From Archegozetes longisetosus (taxonomy: Eukaryota; Arthropoda; Arachnida; Sarcoptiformes; Trhypochthoniidae), in NCBI GenBank assembly GCA_018873245.2, contig JAEMBT020000005.1, positions 10,304,001-10,368,000 of the forward strand: a DNA stretch of 64,000 nucleotides. The letters run 5' to 3'. Positions 44,608 to 57,779 of the stretch are shown in pieces. The notes under the pieces are model-generated. The model saw only the letters and a list, made by a program, of their open reading frames with translations. It was not told where the DNA came from and searched no databases. Every line of letters starts with the position of its first letter. Position 1 is the first letter of the stretch. A program made the translations under genes and the position numbers.

Positions 44608-45223
44608 TTAAATAGATTTGGGAAAAATATTACTAAAAGTATTTCGAATTATTTTTAATAAGGTTTGAAAAAGAAAATAAAACTAGTTAGGAATATATGA
44701 CCACTCAAGGCAATAGTTTTGACTCTGTGTTACTCATCTATGTTAAAAATACTTCTGTTCTAAACCAAGAAAGCTATAAGTACTTAAATGATCATGTCGA
44801 ATAAGTATTTAATTAAAGGAGTTTATTCATATCTCTAATATGTACATCAAGTATTCAATTTCTAAGAACTGAATACTATAAATGCTAACAAAAAACAATT
44901 AAGTTGTATCATAAATCCTCATTTTTAGGCGATTTCTTGGGATTTATTTTTCAGAGTAATAGTTAACAAAATTAAATTTACTAAAATTAAATATATTCAA
45001 ATCATCTGATTATTGATGTTAGAATGTTAGAATTAATTATTCAAACTTCTAATTTACACCAAGCTAGCACTGCCTTCAATCTTGATTTTAAGACTTCAAC
45101 GAATAAGATAATTTATGAATGAGGAGAAAGAAACGACAAAATACTACTAGAGTCTTGAAATAAGAATAATTTCAAATTTTAGAATGACGAAGAATTTACT
45201 TAATTGGATAAAGATATACTTAC

Positions 45224-46441
45224 TTTGAAAGCAAGAAACGGAGTCATCACAAAAGAATTCCCACATGAAAACCCTATTCTGCTTTTTTCATTGCCAACTC
45301 TTTCCATAACTGCCAACAACTGAAAGAATGTAAAAGTTATATAAATTTATTTTAATAAAATATTTGTGTTTATACTTTAATTTTCTTCTCATTCATCGAA
45401 ACGTGTCCCAATTTAATCAATAATTTACCGATTAATCCATGAGACTTACAAACTTCTTTTGAGACAGAAGCAGCTTTTTGATTTATAACTATTAGAAGCA
45501 TTAAACCAGATATGAATGTCGTTACTACGAGTAAGAGTGTATGTATGGGCAGATCTTCAAAGAATGACTGATGCAAAATTAATTGATTGAATGGAATGAG
45601 ACTCAAAATAATTAGTTCATAAATTTTGTTCCAGAACTTATTAAAATTTGTAATTGAATTACACAAATTATTATGTTCTTCCAGCAATTCATTCAAAGAC
45701 TGGATCAAAATAAACTCTGTGTCAATCATTTGGCGCACCTCTTGATTGATAGAAATCATACGAATCTTGCAGTAATAGCATACTATATAAAAATACATCA
45801 AACTATAGTAAGTTATACCAGCCGCATATCTGACGTAAACATAATAAAATAAAGCAGACAGGAATCCAAATTGAATAAAATATAATAAATCATATTTCAA
45901 GATGACTACTATCACGATCATTAGAACATCAGTAGTCATGAAACTTTTGTGCATAAATTTGAACAAAGAATTCACATGTTTGATGTGAACTATAAAGCTT
46001 TTCCTCAGATTACTTTTGTCAGGAATTTTAAGTTTATCGAAATGTGAAACCCCGTTAAGTGATTTTATAATTCCAATCCACTCCATGTTAACATCTTTAT
46101 CAGTATTAAAATAATAGCTGATTCCTGTAACCATTATAAGTATTATTATAGTCAAGATATAGGAATAGATCACAAAACCACCAAGTTCTTGGAGGAAATC
46201 GAAACAATAGTCAGGAACTCTTCCATTTTTCAGAAGTTTTACAGTCAAAGTTAATCTCAAAATATTAAATAAAAGAAATAGATTGATCGAAAAGCATTTA
46301 AATTTCTGTTTTCCTTTCGAAAATTAGCTATCACGATAGTGATTACTTATATCGAATCTATGAATCAACCCATATTTGTATAACGGACTGTCGATATCAG
46401 TGATAATCAAGATTTTATCAGAAAAGCTTTTATTATTATCC
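45224..46441 (-). CDS. Gustatory-receptor-like seven-TM protein, ends uncertain
   Basis: The main exon 46305-45376 (310 codons, open throughout) begins after an acceptor-like AAACAG. It reads FKCFSINLFLLFNILRLTLT, then hydrophobic segments: FVIYSYILTIIILIMVTG; LMIVIVVILKYDLLYFIQ; YVYVRYAAGITYYSLMYFYI; YELIILSLIPFNQLIL; LLLVVTTFISGLMLLIVI. A second exon, 45319-45224, reads LLAVMERVGNEKSRIGFSCG + NSFVMTPFLAFK and ends at GTAAGT. The 'GF-CG-F--T' block is usual just before TM7 in mite-type Gr. The last exon with TM7 is not found. A first exon MDNNKSFSDKILIITDIDSP at 46441 is plausible, but the splice phase does not fit cleanly. It is only distantly related to the three Grs at the left. Confidence 0.6.
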
Positions 46442-48183
46442 ATTCTACACAAGCTTTAAGACTCATTTAAAAATAAAAAACCAGTTTCAATGATTTCTGT
46501 TTGAAATTCTCTTTTCCATTTCCATAACAACAAAAAGTCCAATTAAATTATGTTATAATGACATTATTGACTTCTAATTAAACTTCTTTAATTTTCTCTG
46601 ACTGACGTTGCATATTAATTTCTTACTTTCGTATATTAATTATCGAATATCAATAGATCATCTATTTAAAGTAACATTTTAAAATGTGTTTCAAACTGAG
46701 CAATAATTACCTGTGGAGCAAAACTTCTATTAAAAAATATATATTTCATACCAAATTAAATTGCCAGTACTTGATGGAAAAATTAACCCACAATTAATTA
46801 TCAATTATTTCTTATTGATAAAGATCTTCTACGCAAAGTAAATGAATTTTTTGTTTATTCAAAAATTTTAGATTTATTTTTATTCCTTTGTTATTCAGTA
46901 TTAAACATATACTTAAGTTTACTACTATTGAATATTAATTTTTTCATTAGTATTTCACTATTATAGACCTCATAATTACTAGAGTTATTGATTTTATTTT
47001 TAAGAACTCAAACTATAACAAGTAGGCTTGCATTCACTCTGACAGTGAAAAGGATATACTCTGGGATTTTATGTGTGGGAATATTCAACAATCTATTAAA
47101 TCTTCATATAGTTTTCTATGAATTAAGCTAAATGTATTTTTCATTAAAACTAGCCTAAACTAATATTTCATAATCTGTTACATGATAAAAGTTATATCAA
47201 ACTTTCTTAAATCCTATCACATTGAAATAAGTAAAAACTACAATATATTTTCCGAATATTTTCTTCTGTAGAGTATTAGAATTTTTTACTTTCCGAAAGC
47301 GAAGTTTTAGTCAGCGAGGAAATAATTCTCACTGAAAAATCGATAGTATAAAGTTTGTAATATTCGTTAATTAAATCATCGATATCACTTGCATTTTCTC
47401 TCTAAAAATTGAGAGTAAATTCTTGAGAATTATTTCAACGAAAGGAATTAAAGAAATGATAAAAATAGATGAGTGACATTTAAATTTTGTTTTGATGAAC
47501 ATTTGCCCGATGAACTAAATAAACTAAATAATGTCTAAAGCTGTGATCAAAGAGTTCTTCTTTTGTCTAGTTTTTTATTCAACAATTTATAAGTTATAAC
47601 AATTTATTAGACCTATATAAACAGAATAGTGAAGCACTTAAAGTTCAGCTCAAGCTCATATCAAGTTCGTAAACATTTCACTTTACTCAAAAATTATTAA
47701 TAACAATTCTTAGAGTTTTATTATTATACAATAATGAAGGATAGAATGTCAAGAGATTTAAGGCTTGACTTTCAGTGGATTCAACTATTATCATGCTGGA
47801 AAATTTTTACTATAGAATCGAAATTAGAATTAATACTTTAAGGATGAATTGCCTAATTTTTTACCCATAAGCTTAAGCTCAAAGTTCAGGATCAAGTCAA
47901 ATGTCATCTCAAGTCAACTTATACTCATCATTAAGACAGAAATGTGTCAAGATATTCAATTTTAGAAAGTATTGAGAGTTTAATTTTTTCAGTGTAAGTC
48001 TCGAGTGTTGAGACAAAATCTTGACACTCTGCTCCAGTAAAGTCTACCAAATGATATTTATTTGTATGTCAGAACTAAAATATTTCCTATTTTTATTATG
48101 CTATTTCAATAAAGTGTTTATCAGCAAATTTCCAGATAAATTATTACCAGATTAATGAGTACAAATATTCATTCAAAAACAAA

Positions 48184-51100
48184 TCATGGCTTTAAGCTTG
48201 TATTTAACTCAAACCCAAAATATTTCCTCTTCAAGTACAACAAAACTTCTGCTTCCTCCAAAGTCTCATCGTTTTTGAAGAAACAGAGTCTGATTGAGGT
48301 CTCCCCCAAATGCTTATTATTATCGGAGTAGAAGACCTCCATAGAAACAGCTTGTAATCCATTCTTCGATAACCACTTCATAAACGCAAACGCTTTCCCG
48401 CGTTTATCATCGAATTCGTCTAAATCTAATATATCGATCCAATCTTTACAGTCAACAGTCATGAAGAATCCGCCATCAGGAATAATAGGATTCAAACCTA
48501 CGTAACTTAAGATTTTCGTCATAAAATCCCGTTTCTTTAGAAGCATTGATGATAGCTGAGTCCAATAAGTGCTTTTATGAGAAGTTAGGTTTTCGTACTC
48601 TATCTTTAGAGAACGTGCAACAGATTCTTGTATTATTGTTGTAGAGGCATAAACACAAAGTTGATGTGCGCGCGCCAGTACATTCCTTATCTTCACATTT
48701 CCTGTCAGAGCCCATCCACATCTCCAACCCGTTACACTTAATGACTTACCGGCACTTCCGATAGTTATACTCCTCTCATACATACCCGGAATTGATGCTA
48801 AATTTAGATTCAGAAAGAGCTTTAAAAATACTTAACTTTTTGTTTATCTTAATATTGACCTAATCGAAAGTGTTTAGAATTTCCATAAGTTGTCCATTCG
48901 TAAACTTCATCCATCAATGCTATAACATTGAACCGTTTACACAGTTCAGCGATTTTTTGCAGTTCAGTTTCCTTAAATACCTAAAAATATAGGATTGCAA
49001 TACAAATGCTTGACTAATTATTTGTATCATTTTCTAAGGTTATCGATAACTCCAGAGATCAGAAACTCAGGGTTCGTGAGCCATTTCTATGTTAGGTTAG
49101 GTGTGACATATATCTAAAGAGTTTTGTCTGATAGTTGATATATACTTCTATAATAAACTATGAGAGAAATATGATTTCCGATCACTAGCTTGAGTAATAA
49201 ATTTGTAGTATTTTCTCTTTGATGAGTCATACATTTCCCAGTGGATTTAACGGTGTGTTTACAATGATTAATCGCGTTTTTGAATTGAATTTAGATTCTA
49301 GCTCATTTAAATCTAGAATCCATCTTCTGCATGAATTTATTTCATTGATTCAATAATAGTTTGTAGATCCCATTTTTCATATGGAATAATCATTTTGCGA
49401 TCATCAAATTCACTCGTCGGCTTGAGTGCTATGAATACTGGTAAAGCACCAGCCAATCTACACATACTTAGATATGGTTCATAAAATGGTTCGGTTATGA
49501 TAACTTCGTCTCCAGGATTTACAACTCCAATAATTGAACAGTAGAGGGCTTCGTAAGCTCCTATAGTAACTAGTCCATCTGCCATAGGGTCTATTTCTCT
49601 CTTCAATAAATATCCATATAGTTTTGCCAGAATGTTGAGAGTCTTGGGTGGCCCTAAATATATTCTTAAAATTATTTTATGATTGTTGCTGAAATGGTGT
49701 TTGACAAAAAAATCTTTGTTTTTCCAATAGATCTCGCATTTTTTCATATATGTAAACTTTGCAAAATTTGAGTATGAGTTCTTACGTGCACTATTTTTTA
49801 AAATGAATTAGCATTGTACAATGCTCTTCAATAAACCATACAGTGGAGGGGCACATTTTGTACCTTCAAGTTTATAGTGGGTGTGAGTTGGTACTGTTCG
49901 AAAACTTTTCCGACACCCGCATTCGGTCTTAGTGAAATTTTATCACTGTTTATTGTGAAAATCAAATTCTCAATAAACAGGATTGCTATTCAAAAGTGAA
50001 AGGGCGTGTAAACTGTAAAAGACCTAAGTGTATTTTCAGAGAAAGTCTAACACTATGTACACTCGATTACACGGCCAACTAGGACTGTTTAAATCTTAAT
50101 AGCACTTGAACGGATAATCCAATTTTCAAATGGTTTTCACTGAATTGTGGCTGGATAATGTAGGAAATGTTTGATATACCATTCGTTAAAATATTCACCA
50201 GGGTTATAAAATAATGAAACAAAAATTAAAAAATCAAACATTAATATTATTGTAATTTTGAAACTTAATTTTATTAAAAATTAATAGTGTGTATGGCGGA
50301 GGCCATACACACTATTTTAAAACAAATTTAGTATACAATCAATTGTTAACCGATTGTTTTCCAAACATAAACAAACAGAAAATATCCAAAAACTACTTTC
50401 AATTAGTCTATGCCATACACATATACCATTACTTCTAATGGAAAATTAAGTTTTTACTAGAATTGCTATAACTTTGCAACCCTTGTGAATATTTTAACGA
50501 ATAGTATATCAAACAATTTCAACATTATCCAGTTACAATTTAGTGAAAACCATTTTGAAATCCGATTATCCGTTCAAGAGCTATCAAGCTTTAAAGCGTC
50601 CTAGTTGGCCGTGTAATCGAGTGTATATTAATAGAAAAGAAATAAGCTCAGAAAGAATTGTAAAATAGGTATTCTAGTGACTGGAAGCTGTCGTTATTGG
50701 CCTTTATGAGAACTAATATATCTTTAAGTTGAATTTTTCAAAAAAAAGTCTACAATATTCTATTTATTGACAATATATCAATAGAATTACTGTTTATTTT
50801 GTTATGATATCAATATATAGTATTTATCAATCTAAAATTTTGAAAATTGTCAGATCAATAATGAGCAAGAATGATATAAAAACTTGATTGAAATCAGACT
50901 CAACTAGAAAATAATGAAATTGATGAGTGTTTCAGTGAGAATGAATGAAATTCATTTCTGAAATAAAAATTGCCTCTAGGTCAAATTAATCGACTATACA
51001 CTAACTTGAATTAGAAACTAACAGCTGAAGGTAATGCAGCCTCTCCGGTAGTATATATCTTATTAGTCAACTGCATATCAAGTTGGACTCATTAATAAAG

Positions 51101-51691
51101 TTCAAAATTGATCGATAAAAATTGGTCTTATGGGTCATCAAGTTTTAAATTTTACTAAAATAAAAATCTTCACGAGCTACACATGAAAGTATATATTTTG
51201 AAACTCTCAGTTTCTAATTCAAGAAACTATACATATGTGAGGGCCATCCTCACTTTTGTACTGAAGGTGCAGGTGTAAGAAATTTCAGAAATGTGTACCT
51301 CTATTGTACATCAGAGAAAATCGAAAATATAAGCAATCTAATTTTTGAATTTCTATTTCTCATAAATGTAAATGTCTATGGAAAGTTTCGGCTTCCCTCT
51401 AATTAAACTTAAGATCAATGAATTTACTCATGTAAGCCCTTGTGTATTGATTCATTTTATAATCTCCATTTAATGATACATCAGCCATAGCATCCATTAT
51501 TGATTTCGGTTGCGCATTATAATCGGGATATCCCATCCCGAGGTTAACTGGTTTATTTGTCCTAATCACATCCAATAACTCTTCCCTAGTATTAAAGTTA
51601 AAGATTATTTTAACCAATCAAAAATCATTGCTAACCAAAATCTTTCCCTTATTCCTTCAAATCGATCGGCTGCTTCTGCGTTATCACACAT
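48184..51691 (-). CDS. Kynurenine-aminotransferase-like PLP enzyme, reading frame partly broken
   Basis: Fold-type I aminotransferase (KYAT/CCBL group), transaminating kynurenine and glutamine-type substrates, cytosol or mitochondrion. Exons on the - strand: 51691-51636, 51585-51428, 49653-about 49340, about 49320-49233, 48980-48860, 48797-48184. The junctions in phase 2, 1, 0 and 1 that I could test fit. Seen: RFEGIRERFW; NKPVNLGMGYPDY; NQYTRAY; VTIGAYEALYCSIIGVVNPG; DEVIITEPFYEPY; VNTPLNPLGN (Asn); FNVIALMDEVYEW (Asp/Tyr); TIGSAGKSLSVTGWRCGW with the PLP Lys; TSIRLCFF with the carboxylate Arg. Between exon 3 (ending IIESMK then stop) and DLNELESKFNSKTR the frame changes and no canonical intron fits. 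It is either a lesion or an exon I misjudged. Intron 2 holds a 564-base fold-back element. Confidence 0.75.
50060..50623. mobile_element. Palindromic MITE in the aminotransferase intron
   Basis: The inverted ends CACTCGATTACACGGCCAAC (50060 and 50623) continue as an imperfect inverted repeat ('cttgaacggataatc') towards the centre. The centre itself is a perfect hairpin, 'tagtgtgtatggc' / 'gccatacacacta', at about 50286-50317. TA flanks both sides (50058-50059 and 50624-50625). The whole element is one large interrupted palindrome. No frame. Confidence 0.82.
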
Positions 51692-52563
51692 ATTGATTCT
51701 TTTTATTCAATTAAGCATTAACTCAGTTATCAGCTTGATCTTTAGCAATGAAATATCAATATACACGAGAAAGAGCTAATTTTTGAACTCTTCTTCGTAA
51801 TTAAGCATTTATATACTTGTTTGATTTTAGAATAACAAAGAATAAGTCCGGATTATGTTTTCAAATAATAATCTCGAATCATGCTGAGTAAACGAAAGCC
51901 AAGTTCAATTAATTTTACAGTTATAAATGTTCTACAATGTTTAATCGTGAGTTTAAGGATTTTTCTGTTAATTAAAATAAGATTTCATTGAGTCATGATG
52001 TTCAATTCTTTTTAAAGATATATCGGAAAAGACAAATCTTAATCATGTGATGGAATAGTGATCATGCAACAAATACTGTTTACACATTTGTTAAAAGAAA
52101 AATTTACATAAAATAACCAAATAAGCTTTCCTTAAAAAGATATGATTTAAGTTTAACTATGCAAGAAATTTTAATTTAGTTTAACTCATAATTTGAGTAC
52201 TAAAAGCACTGATCTAAGGCTTGTTTAAGTTCTGTATAGAAACAAAACTTTAAAATAGTTCCCACTACTAAATCTTATTCCTGATTATTCAACCAAGATA
52301 TAAGATCATATGATAATTGAAATTTATAATGATCCGGCTATTTCATTGATTCCGGCAACAAAAATTGCCCGGATCTCGAGATCAAACAGTGCTTAGAATG
52401 AAAATTCTATATGCATAAAGAGTGATTAATCATCACTTTATTCATATTTTATCCTGTTATACTGAATTTTCAATCCTTTATATATAAAGAGAAATTTCAT
52501 ACCTAAAACTTCTATTAATGATTTTTATATATTTGAATCTAATTGACTAATTCTGAATCTAAA

Positions 52564-55023
52564 ATGACAATTTCTAAATGGAAAAAAAGATTCATTTTGA
52601 CATTCGGTTTTATTGAGAATCTCATTTTCAGCGGCACAGTATTGGGCTGGTCTGCTTTGAATCAAATGCTTAAATCTGAAGGAGTCTACGAGGATCTCTG
52701 TTTTTCTAATAACACGAAAAATTTCGCAAATCCGAAGATAATTCCTTCTACTCATGTAAGTTTTTTATATTGATTTATATTTTCATTTTCGTTTCACATT
52801 AAATTTAGTTTAATTTTAATTCAAAAATGTACTTGTTTTCATAATGTAGTCTTGCTAACAAAAAATTTTTGATAATTCTTAAGTCAAATTATCGAAAAAT
52901 CGGTAATATTGGGGAAAATAAGTTTATCGAGCTTATTTGTTGAGAAAAACAATAACTCATTTTCCGATTGAATTAAATCCATAAATCTTTTATAGAAATT
53001 TGTTGACTGTAATGCACAAGATAAGATGCTGAATATTGCTTTCAACATCGAAACATTTTTTATGGGCTTTACAGCATTCATTTGGGGTCTTCTCATTGAC
53101 AAATGGGGTCTCAGAATTGTTAGACTTTTGACTAAGTAATACTTTTAATTATCTGACTTCAATACAATTGTTAAACATTGAATAAGTTCTAAATCATTAT
53201 CTTATTCAATTTTTTAATCACCAATTATAGCTTCTTAATAACTTTAGGAGCAATAATTCTATGCTTTACAAATCAAGGTAAAATTTACTTGTCGATTCAG
53301 ATTGATAGTTTAACAAAGATTTTGTTCAAATTTGTCTTTGAAGATAGGTCATACTTGATTTTTCCAGCAATAGTTCTGCTATGCTTAGGAAGCATTCCAG
53401 TTCGTTTGGTTGATATGCAATTTGCTAACTTGTATCCAGACAAACGCTCAACAATAATAAGTTTGTATTCAGGAGCTTTTTGTGCTTCTTCGGTAGTTTT
53501 GGTAGTACTCAAATACATACATGATTCTGGTGTATCATTTGGTATGGTTATCCTTATACTGGTATTAGAGAGTCTTCTAATGCCTCCCTTCACACTTTTT
53601 ATACTACCACCAGATCAAATAAAGGAAGATTCGGAATTAAATTTGACTAAATATAGAAGTGTTCACGAAAAGAAATCTACTTTATACAGTGGAGTAGATG
53701 GAAAATACACTATTTCTGTAACACCTACATTAAATAAAGATGAACGTTACGTAAATGATAAAATTAAACATAATATAAATTCAGTTAAACTAACTCGCGA
53801 CACTCATTTGCATCAAGATGATAGACCTATTTTCTATGTTGGAGAACCTAGGCTAAAACCAGATATCTCGAGTCCTAATTTGAAAATTGAAAGACCACTG
53901 AAAATATCTCTATTATCATGGGCTTTTAACTTGCATCAACTTTGGTTCGCATGGTCAATGGCTTATACAATTATATACGTCGGAGCTATCCATTTATGGA
54001 TCAGTAGAGTTACTCGTGAATCATATCTAGCTGATAATCTTATTAAAATTTATGGCTTGATACAAATAGCCTGTTTAGGGATTTCCCCAATTGGAGGATT
54101 TATTTTAGATAATAATTTGAAAAAAATAGATGAAAAAGCTGATCCTATTACAAAGAAATTACAACTTATCAGAACAGGATTTTGGCCTATTCTAATAGCA
54201 TCCTTATTTTCAATCTTATGTATTGTTTGCCGTTATTTCAACAATCTTATAGCTATTTATCTATCAATGGTATTTATTACTATTTTTCGATCATTTTTGG
54301 CTGCTGTTGGAACATCTTACATACGTATGAGGTGATTGAAAATTTTTAGATTGGGTGCCACGTTTCTGAATCAAATGGGAAGAATCAAATTTTCGACTTT
54401 TCGAACTACTAACTTAAGATTTCAGTCTATGATTTTGTCTTTTCCATTACATATGAGGATTTAATCTAAACATATTAGATAATTTAAAATTTTCTGAATA
54501 ACTCAAAATTTCACAGCTTGAGCCGTTTCTTACTGAACTCCCATTTGAATTCTGTAAAAGTCTGGCATTCTGATGAAAATACGAATACTAGTCCTTTTAA
54601 TTTGCTACAATGCATTAACTTCGATTTTTTTTATAAAAGACTTCCTGGAGAACACTTCAACCGTCTACTGGGGATTATGATGACACTGGTTTCTGTATTT
54701 TTGCTAATCCAATATCCTCTGTTTGCATGGGAAGTTGAGTCGCGGATTGATGCTCTCGGGGTATCATTTTCTAGAAATTTTAGTGACTTTGATAATAAAT
54801 CATAATTTATCTTCAGGTAAACATAGTTGAAAGTCTTTTAACTTTTCTGGCTTTCATGAATCCTTTACATCTACTGATAACACCACTTCAACGCCGTTTA
54901 TTGAAAAAGGAAGTAGAAGAAGAAAGAGTTGAAACCAATTCGGATAACAGTTCACTAAGCGATACTATGTTATGTACTAGGATTACTTGGTATCTCAAAT
55001 CGAAAGTATTCAATCAACTTTAA
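52564..55023 (+). CDS. SLC43-like amino acid transporter (major facilitator superfamily)
   Basis: Sodium-independent carrier of large neutral amino acids (SLC43/LAT3-LAT4 group), plasma membrane. Five exons, 52564-52755, 52996-53135, 53231-54331, 54640-54760 and 54817-55023, add up to 1761 bases, 586 residues plus stop. All four GT-AG introns keep the frame (phases 0, 2, 2, 0). Seen: FGFIENLIFSGTVLGWSALN in TM1; ETFFMGFTAFIWGLLIDKWG + LRIVRLL, the MFS loop-2/3 G-D-G-R motif; GSIPVRLVDMQFANLYPDKR; a long hydrophilic central loop (KEDSELN... to ...LKIERPLK). The second half starts SWAFNLHQLWFAWSMAYT and ends NRLLGIMMTLVSVFLLIQYP. The C-terminal tail is charged (LLKKEVEEERVE). ATG 52564 is preferred; upstream in-frame codons lack an ATG. 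Confidence 0.85.
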
Positions 55024-55934
55024 GCCGCAACCAGAAGTTATTTTATCGTATTTTTGAGCAAAAACGCTTTATTTTATCATTCACTCAATTATTTAGGCTT
55101 TGTAAAAGTAAATCTCGTGTTATGAAATAAACTTCAACGGAATGTCAATTTACTGACAAAATCTCACAATTCATGTTTTCTGAAGTCTGTACTATGTCTA
55201 TGCATTCGATAATTATTTGTCAGATTATCATACCTCAGTAAACTATTGAAATCTATTTTTAAAATTGCAGAATAATTGTTGTTCTAGTAATACTGTAACT
55301 ACTGTGAAGGCGATGACATTGAAAGCAGTGATAACAACGAGAAAAGATATTGCTTTACAATGATTTCCAGCTTGAAATAATGTATCAAATTAACAGGCAG
55401 AAATATTAAATATTTTATAGTCATATAAGAAAAACGTAACTAATATTTCGTCTTAATTGAAAGCTAGTGACTGAATACATATCAACGCATCTCCTCATAT
55501 TACTTGCAACTATTATATTGCTTTAATCTGTATTCGAGAAATGTTTATTTATGTTTTATTTACGAATTCGATTGATGAGTTGCTTAAATTCTATTATTCT
55601 GATTAATGTTTATATCAGCTATTAGGTAATCATAAATAACTCTTAAAGTACTTTAATAAAATTAAAAGGTAGTATCTATTCAAAATGCTCTAATGATGAT
55701 AACGCATTTTATCCGTTAAGTTAGATTACAAGTTAACTCAGAAATACAAATATTTATTACGTAATAAATCTGATTCTTTATTATAAGAATTTCTGAGATA
55801 AGAATTAAGTCCAATCTGAATTAAATTGATAGATAGCTAAAGTTAAATTTAAATTTATAAATAAGTTACTTAGAACTCAACCGACAAAATATTCATTCGA
55901 AATTTGATTTCGAGTGTGCATAAAAGATAAGCAA

Positions 55935-57367
55935 ATGTCATCTTCTCCCCTTCGTGTTCTGATAACCGGGGCTACAGGTCAACTTTCATATAGTTTGATC
56001 CCTTTTAGTAATGAATGGTAGTGTCTTCGGTCAAAATCAGTCAATAGTCCTTCACTTATTGAGCACTGAGAGAAGTGCTCAAGCATTAGAAGGTCTAGTT
56101 ATGGATATAATTGACTGCGCGTTCCCGCTTTTAGATTCGATAGTGGCCACAACTGTCGAAGCTGAAGCGTTTCGAGACATTGATGTGGCTTTTCTTGCCG
56201 GATCTGCTCGTAGACAAGAAGGAATGGTGAGAAAAGATCTATTGGTGGCAAATGTGAAAGTTTGTGTAATCGCAAATCCGGTCAATACTAATGCATGGAT
56301 AGTATCCACGTTTAGCTCACCTAGGATTCCTGTCGAAAATATTACAGCTCTGACACGACTCGACCAGAATAGAGCTGTTAATGAATTTGCTATTAGTTTT
56401 GATGCTAAAGTGAAAGATATTTCTAAAGTTATTGTTTGGGGTAATCATTCGAGAACTCAGTTTCCTGATATTAGTCATGCTCTTATTGATGGTCAGTCTG
56501 TGGGCTTTGATGAACATGATGAAGAATTTATTCAGTTGATACAAGATAGAGGTGATAGAATTATTGAGTCTCGTGGATTATCAGCGTCAATGTCGGCAGC
56601 AAAAGCAGCAGCTGATCATATGAAGGATTTGTGAAATGGTTTGTATTCATTTTATAGAAATTCCATTTTCAACTTGAAATAAACAATATTGGGATATTCT
56701 CTGGCCAATGGACCATTAGTTATTTTAAATTCTACTACTGTTACATAGTAGCTTTGAAATCATTTTGACAATTTTCGGGTGCAATTTTCCATTTATAACT
56801 AAGGATTCAATAAAAAGATAAAATCCAGGAAAAATAGTTGTTCTCAAGTTTTCGAAACATATTTAGTTCACACATGTTATATAACCTTAGTATACCTTTG
56901 AATATTTGATTGACTTTTGATAAAAAGTTATCTATTTTTAATTTATTTGAGTAAACGACAAAATTTCGCTCAATGAATTACTCCTTGGTTTGAGTAAAGT
57001 GTTTTCAATCAATCTATGATATAAACATAGGATCCCTAACAACATTAGAATGACTTTTATGAACAATTTTTCATTCACAGTTTGGAGTTCAAGAAGAGAA
57101 AACTTTAATCTATTACTATTTTCAGGTACTAATAGATGGTCATCAATGGGTGTTTTTTCTGATGGCAGTAAATATAATGTTCCCAGATGTATATTTTTTG
57201 GCTTTCCTGTGGCTGTTGATGTTGATACTAGAAAGTGGATAATTGTTGACCGATTAGAAAATAATAAATTTGCGAAACAAAAACTTGAAAATACGGTAGC
57301 AGAATTATTAGCAGAACAAGAAGAAGCATTAAATGTTATTGAGAACATGGAAAGTAAAAGATACTAA
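55935..57367 (+). pseudogene. Cytosolic malate dehydrogenase gene, decayed
   Basis: MDH1-type enzyme (malate + NAD = oxaloacetate + NADH). It begins at ATG 55935 with LRVLITGATGQLSYSLIP, the NAD-binding GxxGxxxY. A one-base frameshift near 56010 leads into NGSVFGQNQSIVLHLL. Then come VMDIIDCAFPLL, RRQEGMVRKDLLVANVKV, CVIANPVNTNA, TRLDQNRA, VIWGNHSRTQFPD (catalytic His) and LSASMSAAKAAADHMKDL. A stop TGA at 56632-56634 stands where MDH has Trp. A donor follows (56638/56639), and the last exon 57126-57367 gives TNRWSSMGVFSDGSKYNVPR to a stop. About 20 residues usual between ANVK and VxVxxNP are missing, and the PRR loop reads ARRQ. Three lesions plus a changed active loop indicate a dead or dying paralogue; the functional gene must be elsewhere. 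Confidence 0.85.
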
Positions 57368-57779
57368 TGCTGTAGGTGAAAAAAAAAACATGAGAAACTT
57401 ATTTTAAAGTTACGTGAAAAAATACGCAATCAATTATAACTTGAGTTAACTTAATAGATATTAATAGAATCTGGTTATTCGTGCCATTTTTTAAGTTTTA
57501 CTCGAATAAAAAAGATATAAGAGTTTGATTTTAACTCTTATTAAATACTGTAGTAAATAATAAATACAAAAAATGTACGTAAGATAAGTCAGAAATCTCT
57601 GATATTAAACTATGCATAAAATAAAATGTATTTTGAAAATATTTCAAGAGCATAAGTTTGTTTTAAAGATATTCATTTATTGTTTTGATATGTACTAGTA
57701 TCTGAAATTATGATACTTGTGCAAAAAAAATCAATTCAAAACCCTAAATTCATTTTGTATGATCGTTGACAAAGCTGAC

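Noticed and set aside
53278-53298. A 21-base GT-AG 'intron' in the SLC43-like gene
   Set aside because: Too short, and the frame is open straight through it, while splicing would create a stop.
52884-53593. - strand frames over the SLC43-like gene
   Set aside because: Antisense shadows of the well-supported transporter exons.
57050-57125. Upstream part of the frame holding the last MDH exon, with an ATG
   Set aside because: The MDH match begins only after the acceptor at 57125; the upstream codons are intron.
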